Origin: Alphaproteobacteria bacterium
GTDB lineage: Bacteria; Pseudomonadota; Alphaproteobacteria; Rhizobiales; Hyphomicrobiaceae
Direction of reading: 5' to 3'
Assembly (NCBI GenBank): GCA_024279745.1
Contig: JAJRRE010000194.1
Coordinates: forward strand, 1-13,467
Length of the DNA: 13,467 nucleotides
Shown: positions 5,854 to 11,178 of the stretch, one piece after another
How the letters are laid out: each line of letters starts with the position of its first letter
Position numbering within the stretch: position 1 is the stretch's first letter
Made by a program: the position numbers and the translations under genes
The notes under the pieces: model-generated
The model's input: only the letters and a program-made list of their open reading frames with translations
Told to the model about the DNA's origin: nothing
Database searches by the model: none

Positions 5854-5895
5854 TGCTCAATTATCATCCATCTTCAGCGCGGCGATGAACGCCTC
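5854..5895. repeat. Direct repeat, proximal copy (within the lepA 3' end)
   Basis: This is the in-gene partner of 5171-5212. It covers the last 13 codons of lepA including the stop. The two copies differ at three adjacent bases, which changes the final residues from DDN (here) to DEC (distal copy). Confidence 0.93.
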
Positions 5896-7659
5896 TTGCG
5901 GGATTTCAACTTTGCCGAACTGGCGCATCTTTTTCTTGCCCGCCTTTTGCTTGTCGAGCAGTTTGCGTTTGCGCGAGATATCGCCGCCGTAACATTTGGC
6001 GGTCACGTCCTTGCGCATGGCGCTGAGGGTTTCGCGCGCGATCACTTTGCCGCCGATGGCGGCCTGGATCGGGATCTTGAACATATGGCGCGGGATCAGC
6101 TCTTTGAGTTTTTCACAGATGGTGCGCCCGCGCGCTTCGGCCCGGTTGCGGTGTACGATCATCGATAAAGCGTCGACCGGCTCGGCATTAACCAGCACCG
6201 ATAGTTTCACCAGATCTCCCTCCTCATAGCCGACGATTTCATAGTCGAAGGAGGCATAGCCGCGGCTGACGGATTTAAGTCGGTCATAGAAATCGAACAC
6301 CACTTCATTGAGCGGCAAATCATAGACCATCATGGCGCGCGACCCGGCATAGGTCAGCTCAATCTGGCGGCCACGTCGGTCCTGGCACAGCTTCAATACG
6401 GCGCCGAGATACTCGTCGGGCACCAGGATTGTCGCCTTGATCCACGGCTCTTCCATATGGTCGATGGCCATCACGTCGGGCATATCGGCAGGATTATGCA
6501 TCTCGGTGACTTTGCCATCGCGCATATGCAGTGTGTAGATAACCGAAGGCGCCGTGGTAATCAGATCGAGATTAAATTCGCGCTCCAGGCGTTCCGAAAT
6601 AATTTCCAGATGCAACAGACCAAGGAAGCCGCAACGGAAGCCAAAGCCAAGCGCAGCGGAACTTTCCATCTCGAAGGAAAAGCTGGCGTCATTCAGCCGT
6701 AAGCGCTCCATGGCCTTGCGCAAATCTTCAAAGTCAGCCGCATCAACCGGGAATATGCCGCAAAACACAACGGACTGCGCCGGCTTGAAGCCCGGTAGCG
6801 GCTTGATGCAGGGCTTTTTCTCATCGGTAATGGTATCGCCGACGCGGGTATCGGCCACCTGCTTGATGGCGGCGGTGAAAAAGCCGACTTCGCCGGGGCC
6901 GAGACTATCGAACATTTCCTGTTTGGGCCGGAACACGCCGACCCGGTCGATCTGATAGACCACGTCGGTCGACATTAATTTGACCCGCTGGCCTTTGCTG
7001 AGCCGTCCGTCCATCACGCGAATGAGCACGACGACGCCCAGATAGGCATCATACCAGCTATCGACCAGCAGCGCTTTTAGCGGCGCGGTTTCATCGCCTT
7101 TGGGCGCCGGCAAGCGTTTTACAATCGCCTCCAGTACTGCCGGCACGCCTTCGCCGGTTTTGGCGGAAATGGGCAGAGCGTCCGAGGCGTCAATGCCGAT
7201 TACGTCTTCGATCTGCGCTTTGACGCGCTCGCTATCGGCGGCGGGCAGATCGACTTTGTTGAGGACCGGCACAATCTCCAGATCATTGTCGATGGCTTTA
7301 TAAACATTGGCCAGTGTCTGCGCTTCGACGCCCTGGCTTGCGTCCACGACCAAAAGTGCGCCCTCGCAGGCGGCCAAGGAGCGCGATACTTCATAGGCAA
7401 AATCTACATGGCCCGGCGTGTCCATCAAATTGAGCTGGTACATTTCGCCGTCGTCAGCCTTGTAATCGAGCCGCACGGTCTGCGCCTTGATGGTGATGCC
7501 GCGCTCGCGCTCAATGTCCATATTGTCAAGCAGCTGCTCTTTCATGTCGCGCGCCGCCACATCGCCGGAGATTTGGATCAGCCGGTCGGCCAGGGTCGAT
7601 TTACCGTGGTCAATATGGGCCACGATGGAGAAATTGCGGATCTTGGAAATGTCGGTCAT
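5857..7659 (-). CDS. lepA: Elongation factor 4 (LepA) GTPase
   Basis: EF-4 is a ribosome-associated GTPase that can back-translocate or remodel ribosomes and aids translation under stress. The product is 600 residues, matching the usual length of about 600. The G motifs are intact: AHIDHGKS (14-21), RGITIK (53-58), DTPGHVDF (80-87), NKVD (134-137) and SAKTG (165-169). The EF-4-specific C-terminal domain is present (KIPIQAAIGGKVIARETLSAMRKDV, then KCYGGDISRKRKLLDKQKAGKKKMRQFGKVEIPQEAFIAAL). ATG 7659 gives the standard MTDISKIRNFSIVAHIDHGK start. A short inverted repeat, CTGCC-act-GGCAG (7676-7688), lies in the leader. The gene is divergent from a thioredoxin-fold gene and is followed at 31 bp by a toxin-antitoxin pair. 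Its last 42 bp exist a second time beyond that pair. Confidence 0.98.
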   Translation of the reverse strand: MTDISKIRNFSIVAHIDHGKSTLADRLIQISGDVAARDMKEQLLDNMDIERERGITIKAQTVRLDYKADDGEMYQLNLMDTPGHVDFAYEVSRSLAACEGALLVVDASQGVEAQTLANVYKAIDNDLEIVPVLNKVDLPAADSERVKAQIEDVIGIDASDALPISAKTGEGVPAVLEAIVKRLPAPKGDETAPLKALLVDSWYDAYLGVVVLIRVMDGRLSKGQRVKLMSTDVVYQIDRVGVFRPKQEMFDSLGPGEVGFFTAAIKQVADTRVGDTITDEKKPCIKPLPGFKPAQSVVFCGIFPVDAADFEDLRKAMERLRLNDASFSFEMESSAALGFGFRCGFLGLLHLEIISERLEREFNLDLITTAPSVIYTLHMRDGKVTEMHNPADMPDVMAIDHMEEPWIKATILVPDEYLGAVLKLCQDRRGRQIELTYAGSRAMMVYDLPLNEVVFDFYDRLKSVSRGYASFDYEIVGYEEGDLVKLSVLVNAEPVDALSMIVHRNRAEARGRTICEKLKELIPRHMFKIPIQAAIGGKVIARETLSAMRKDVTAKCYGGDISRKRKLLDKQKAGKKKMRQFGKVEIPQEAFIAALKMDDN

Positions 7660-7769
7660 GAATGGGCTCTTAGCACTGCCACTGGCAGGGGAAAAGGGGG
7701 TACGTGTCGCGCCGCCCCGGCAAACAGGGCCTCACGTGACAGTGATAACTGAAATAGGGGCGATGACGT

Positions 7770-7775
7770 TATAAT
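7770..7775 (+). promoter_or_regulatory. Possible -10 element for the thioredoxin-like gene
   Basis: A perfect TATAAT lies 74 bp before ATG 7850 in the 190-bp divergent region between lepA and the thioredoxin-like gene. No good -35 box stands at the usual spacing; GTGACA (7736-7741) is too far. The call is tentative. Confidence 0.25.
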
Positions 7776-7849
7776 GCCAGAGAATTCAACAGGCTGCGAG
7801 GCGGTTTGCCCGGCTAATTGTCCATAAGCGCAACAGAAGGTTTAGTCCC

Positions 7850-8506
7850 ATGTCAGACAACATTAAAGCTGTTTTATCTCAACTGCGGCATTGGCGCGGT
7901 GAGGGCGGGCGGACCACGGCGGCGCCGGGCGGCGCTTTAAGGCGCTCAATCGCCGTTTCAAGCCGTTCAATCACGATATTAGTGCTGTTGATGATTGGGT
8001 TCTCTGTGGCGTCCGGGCCCGCGCAAGCCGCCGCGCGCGCGCCGGTTGCGCCGCAATGGGATATTGCCGAATGGATTAACTCGGACGGACTAAAGCTGGC
8101 CGATCTCAAGGGGCAGGTGGTGGTGATCGACTTCTTTCAGATGTGGTGTCCGGGCTGCAACAAATTCTCGCTGCCCCTGATGGCCCATTGGGAGAAGGTC
8201 TTTGCCCGGCAAATCGAGCAGAAGAAGCTCATCATCGTGAGCATTCATACGGTATTTGAAGGCCACAAAGTGCAGACCGTGAAACGGCTGAAAAAATACA
8301 TCAAGCGCAAGGGCATTACCCACCCCGTTGGTGTTGATCGTCACAAGGGCAGCAACCGGCTGCCGCAAACCATGATCAGTTATAACACCAATGGCACGCC
8401 CGAAGTGGCGCTGATTGGCAAGGATGGGCGCATCCGTTTTCAGAAATTTGGTTATTTTGAGCCAAACGGGATTGAGCGGTTTATCCGCATCCTGCTGGAT
8501 GAGTAG
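7850..8506 (+). CDS. TlpA/AhpC-TSA-like thioredoxin-fold protein, membrane-anchored or secreted
   Basis: The 218-residue protein has a redox-active WCPGC motif (C100, C103) in VVVIDFFQMWCPGCNKF, and the cis-proline segment GTPEVALIGKDGRIRFQ near the end. Both are typical of TlpA-like periplasmic thiol-disulfide oxidoreductases. A hydrophobic stretch (about residues 41-56, ITILVLLMIGFSVASG) followed by AQA-AR suggests export. The roughly 40 residues ahead of it, with several Arg, make an unusually long n-region, so a signal anchor is also possible. ATG 7850 has AGAAGG nine bases upstream. The Lys-rich middle (VKRLKKYIKRKG, about 144-155) falls in the helical part of the fold. Partner proteins, such as cytochrome maturation or reductase components, are not in the window, so the role is unknown. 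The 3' end overlaps an opposing small ORF by 26 bp. Confidence 0.82.
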   Translation: MSDNIKAVLSQLRHWRGEGGRTTAAPGGALRRSIAVSSRSITILVLLMIGFSVASGPAQAAARAPVAPQWDIAEWINSDGLKLADLKGQVVVIDFFQMWCPGCNKFSLPLMAHWEKVFARQIEQKKLIIVSIHTVFEGHKVQTVKRLKKYIKRKGITHPVGVDRHKGSNRLPQTMISYNTNGTPEVALIGKDGRIRFQKFGYFEPNGIERFIRILLDE

Positions 8507-8777
8507 AGAGTAGCACGTAGCGAGCAGGGTCTAGGCGGCGCTTGAGGGGGGCGGTCGCGCCGGGCAGGGCAGGATCAATGATGAGTGCCGCAGCGCCGAA
8601 TTCGCCGTCAATAAACCGCCGGGCAGCCTTTGATGTGGCGAACACACCGCCCCGGCGATCAGCTGCATCGCGGACGATCCAGGCGCCGGATTTTGCCTGG
8701 CACATCATGACACAGACTGTGCCGGGCTGCGCGGTGGCGTACGGGGCAGTATTGGGAATGTTAAAAGCCTGTGTCAT
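8481..8777 (-). CDS. Small hypothetical protein
   Basis: This is an ORF of 98 residues beginning at ATG 8777, with AGGA about 9 bases upstream. I do not recognise the family. The middle, SGAWIVRDAADRRGGVFATSKAARRFIDGEFG (about residues 30-61), looks like a small alpha/beta unit rather than random translation. The N-terminus reads FNIPNTAPYATAQPGTVCVMMC, and the C-terminus is LKRRLDPARYVLL. Its tail overlaps the end of the thioredoxin-like gene (26 bp, convergent). It lies 205 bp after the aminotransferase on the same strand; that gap holds weak hairpins and no clear promoter. The opposite strand is also open over most of it (8542-8853), so coding status is moderate. Confidence 0.5.
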   Translation of the reverse strand: MTQAFNIPNTAPYATAQPGTVCVMMCQAKSGAWIVRDAADRRGGVFATSKAARRFIDGEFGAAALIIDPALPGATAPLKRRLDPARYVLLSTHPAGCG

Positions 8778-8948
8778 GATTTTTTATCCTGCTCATATCG
8801 TTATTTCAGATCACCTGAGCGGTGAGCGCTTTATGCTGAGCACCGCCGGTTGATGAATTGACGATAGGACCTGCGCAGCCGCGCAGCTGTGTCGTGGATC
8901 ACAGATCAGTGATTTATCTGGAAGACGTTTGTCTTGATGATGTGAAAT

Positions 8949-8983
8949 CGCCAGCGCCAGCGCCAGCGCCAACGCTAAGCGTT
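8949..8983. repeat. Hexanucleotide repeat and palindrome after the aminotransferase
   Basis: CGCCAG is repeated three times, with a fourth partial unit (8949-8971). It is followed by the perfect palindrome AACGCT-a-AGCGTT (8971-8983), which touches the aminotransferase stop. There is no T-run. It may form the transcript end or be slippage-prone DNA. Confidence 0.6.
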
Positions 8984-10110
8984 TAATTGATCTTGCGGAA
9001 GGTCTCTTCCAGCCGCGCAATGGTTCGCTCAATATTGGTTAGCTTATCAAGGCCGAACAGACCCAGCCGGAAGGTGCGGTAGTCGTCGGGCTCATCGCAT
9101 TGCAGCGGCACACCGGCAGCGATTTGCATTCCTTGCGCGGCGAACTTTTTGCCCGTCTGGATTTCAGGATCGTCCGTATAGCTGACCACCACTCCGGGCG
9201 CTTCAAAGCCGGGCGCCGCAACGCTTTTATAGCCCTTGTCTGCCAGCAAAGCGCGCACCCGGCGGCCCAGTTCATATTGCGCCTCACGCAAGGTTTCAAA
9301 TCCAAGTTCTTTGGTCTCCACCATGGCATCATGAAATTTGACCAGCGCATCGGTCGGCATGGTGGCGTGATAGGCATGGGCGCCGCCTTCATAGGCTTGC
9401 ATGATTTGATGCCATTTCAGCAGATCACAGGCAAAGCTGGAGCTGGTGGTTTGCTCCAGCCGCTCGCGGGCCGCGCCGTTCAGCATCACGAGGCCGGCGC
9501 AGGGCGAGGCGCTCCAGCCCTTTTGCGGTGCACTGATCAGCACATCAATGCCAAGCGCTTGCATATCGACCCAGATGGCGCCTGAGGCAATGCAGTCGAG
9601 CACGAACATACCGCCGATCTCATGCACGGCATCGGCGACCGCTTTGAGATAATCGGGCGGCAAGATTATGCCCGAAGCGGTTTCAACGTGAGGCGCGAAC
9701 ACCAGATCGGGTTTTTCGCTTTGGATGGTCGCGACCACATCTTCAATGGCTGCGGGGGCAAAGGGGCTTTGGCTTTCCTTGGCTAGCATTGCAGCTTTCA
9801 GCACGGTGGTCCTGGCCGGAATTTTGCCCATGTCGAAAATTTGCGACCAACGGAAGCTGAACCAGCCATTGCGGATAACAAGGCAATTTTTGTCGCTGGC
9901 AAACTGGCGCGCAACCGCTTCCATGGCATAGGTGCCGCCGCCGGGAACCACGATCGCCGTATCGGCGCTATAGACCTCGCACAGCATGGCGTTGATGTCG
10001 CGCATGACGCCCTGGAAGGATTTCGACATATGGTTCAAGGAGCGGTCCGTGAACACAACGGAATATTCCAAAAGGCCGTCAGGGTCGATCAGGTGGTCGG
10101 AGCTGGTCAT
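8983..10110 (-). CDS. Class V PLP-dependent aminotransferase (serine-pyruvate / alanine-glyoxylate type)
   Basis: The 375-residue fold-type I enzyme belongs to the class V group that includes alanine-glyoxylate and serine-pyruvate aminotransferases. These move an amino group between an amino acid and a 2-oxo acid in the cytoplasm. Visible marks are the phosphate-binding PGGGT (56-60), HVETASG (141-147), the PLP-ring aspartate in LDCIASGAI (D172) and the Schiff-base lysine in SAPQKGWS (K197). The C-terminal domain runs to GLFGLDKLTNIERTIARLEETF. ATG 10110 was chosen over an in-frame ATG at 10200. The first 30 residues of the longer form are unlike the family, and GAGAAG precedes 10110. The exact substrates cannot be set from sequence. 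It is monocistronic, or heads a pair with the small ORF downstream. Confidence 0.9.
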   Translation of the reverse strand: MTSSDHLIDPDGLLEYSVVFTDRSLNHMSKSFQGVMRDINAMLCEVYSADTAIVVPGGGTYAMEAVARQFASDKNCLVIRNGWFSFRWSQIFDMGKIPARTTVLKAAMLAKESQSPFAPAAIEDVVATIQSEKPDLVFAPHVETASGIILPPDYLKAVADAVHEIGGMFVLDCIASGAIWVDMQALGIDVLISAPQKGWSASPCAGLVMLNGAARERLEQTTSSSFACDLLKWHQIMQAYEGGAHAYHATMPTDALVKFHDAMVETKELGFETLREAQYELGRRVRALLADKGYKSVAAPGFEAPGVVVSYTDDPEIQTGKKFAAQGMQIAAGVPLQCDEPDDYRTFRLGLFGLDKLTNIERTIARLEETFRKIN

Positions 10111-10495
10111 TAACTTCTCTCTATATGTGGCAAGGCACGTAAGTTGCGGGGCACACTTGGTGTCGGTTGGCGGCCACTTTAGGCCAGCGCCTTGCGACAT
10201 GAAACCAGTTTAATGGCCAGCGGCTGAAGTTTATGCGAGCGAAGGTAACGTTGGGTGATGCAACTTGAGCAGAGGCGCTGGGCGAGCAGGTCAGCAATCA
10301 CGGGTGCGGCCAGGCCAAACTTCAAGGACCAAGTATCAGGGACCAAGTTTCAGGGGCAGGGGCCAGGCGCGCATCAACACTTGCGCCGTGCAGGGAGGCG
10401 CGCTATACGCCAGCGTCTGCCCGGTCATAAAGATTACAGTCTCTAATCCGGGTGATGACTAATGTCCCGCGGCAACACGGCGGGCATTGCCCTAT
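10111..10495. other. Intergenic region before tRNA-Ser
   Basis: No gene is supported in these 385 bp. A 14-bp tandem pair (GGACCAAGTATCAG / GGACCAAGTTTCAG, 10326-10353) is present. A possible promoter for the tRNA is TTGCGC (10381-10386), 17 bases, TATACG (10404-10409). A bulged hairpin (10462-10470 with 10480-10487) lies just before the tRNA. All are weak calls by eye. Confidence 0.4.
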
Positions 10496-10585
10496 GGAGA
10501 GGTGGCTGAGTGGCTGAAAGCGCCGGTCTCGAAAACCGGTATAGGGGTAACTCTATCGAGGGTTCGAATCCCTCTCTCTCCGCCA
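10496..10585 (+). tRNA. tRNA-Ser(CGA)
   Basis: The full cloverleaf with long variable arm is visible. The acceptor stem is GGAGAGG (10496-10502) with TCTCTCC (10575-10581), one G-U at its base. The anticodon stem CCGGT/ACCGG encloses the loop CTCGAAA, giving anticodon CGA (10530-10532), which reads UCG. The T arm is GAGGG-TTCGAAT-CCCTC (10558-10574). The discriminator is G and CCA is encoded. The long variable arm confirms the serine class. No repeat of its 3' end was seen elsewhere in the window. Confidence 0.96.
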
Positions 10586-10649
10586 TTCTTTATCTCACGG
10601 TGCTGATCCCGCGTGAAAAGCGCGGGGCACCTGCGTCATGTGGAACATG

Positions 10650-10815
10650 CCTCCGACATGATGGCGCGCCGAACTGTCGGCGGCGGCCTTTGGCCGCTGG
10701 GCACAGTCGTGCCGTAACTTGCCCAAATAGTGAGAACGAGGCTGGGCCGATAGGACGGAGCAGTGATGGTTCCGTGGTCTTTGCTGGCATCCCCCACGGC
10801 GAACAGTCTCGGCTC
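10650..10815 (+). repeat. Structured repeat, copy A
   Basis: This is an imperfect copy of 10868-11030, offset by about 214-216 bp; boundaries are approximate. Shared blocks are the 22-bp core at 10681-10702, GCCCAAAT, GATAGGACGGAGC, GTGATGG and TTGCTGGCATCCCC (10781-10794). Hairpins are GCGGCC-ttt-GGCCGC (10683-10697), GGCAC-agtc-GTGCC (10700-10713) and CCGTGG...CCACGG (10772-10777 with 10794-10799). Confidence 0.8.
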
Positions 10816-10867
10816 ACGGTGCGCGCTCTTTTGGCTCGCGGGCCACACCGTTCCCTATGGTCACTGG

Positions 10868-11030
10868 CCCTCCGCATGGGCGCGAAACGGTTCGCGGCGG
10901 CCTTTGGCCGCTGGGCGCATGATGCGCCGATTTGTGCCCAAATGGTGAGAGCTGTGCTCGAGACGATAGGACGGAGCTGTGATGGACCACGGGTCGTTGC
11001 TGGCATCCCCCCGGCGAACAATGTTCGCCC
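10868..11030 (+). repeat. Structured repeat, copy B
   Basis: This is the second copy of the element. The first hairpin is identical (10897-10911). The second reads GGCGCAT-g-ATGCGCC (10914-10928), so the A-T pair of copy A is a G-C pair here. The TTGCTGGCATCCCC block is at 10997-11010. The copy ends in the palindrome GGCGAACA-a-TGTTCGCC (11013-11029), of which copy A keeps only the left half. Confidence 0.8.
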
Positions 11031-11077
11031 GGCGCTTAGCGCCGCGCCGTCGCAGGTGCCCATGCCTATTGGCATGG
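11013..11077. repeat. Three consecutive hairpins at the right end of copy B
   Basis: Three perfect inverted repeats stand in a row: GGCGAACA-a-TGTTCGCC (11013-11029), GGCGCT-t-AGCGCC (11031-11043) and CCATGCC-tatt-GGCATGG (11060-11077). None is followed by a T-run. Their function is unknown. Confidence 0.65.
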
Positions 11078-11178
11078 ATCAGCGCTGTGAGACAGAGAAA
11101 CAGCGCGAACTTTTGGGGGGAGTAGAACAGTAAGCTTGGCGCTGACCTGCGCTCTTTGCCAGCCGCCAGCCGGCCAGC

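Larger units (their letters stand above)
10586..11178. other. Gene-free region with structured repeats after tRNA-Ser
   Basis: These 593 bp have long open frames on both strands, but they overlap the tRNA or each other and look like no protein; none is called. The content is a GC hairpin CCCGCG/CGCGGG (10608-10626), two copies of a roughly 165-bp repeat and a cluster of hairpins at its right end. The last roughly 100 bp before the VWA gene stop hold nothing recognised. Confidence 0.65.

Noticed and set aside
5171..5895. Classical att sites of an integrative element
   Set aside because: Direct repeats flank the cassette, but there is no integrase, the repeat lies at a protein gene rather than a tRNA, and the interval is under 700 bp. 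Kept as a duplication finding, not as att sites.
10496..10585. tRNA-Ser as the boundary of a genomic island
   Set aside because: No second copy of the tRNA 3' end and no integrase is visible within the window.
10590..11075. 161-codon minus-strand frame across the same repeats
   Set aside because: It is antisense to the previous frame over the same repeats, with low-complexity Arg/Pro/Ala-rich translation and no family match. Both strands cannot be coding, and neither is convincing.
10510..11133. 207-codon plus-strand frame with two similar halves
   Set aside because: It begins inside tRNA-Ser, and the internal similarity follows from the DNA repeat, whose offset is a multiple of three. The conserved hairpins with a compensatory change fit a structural element better than a protein.
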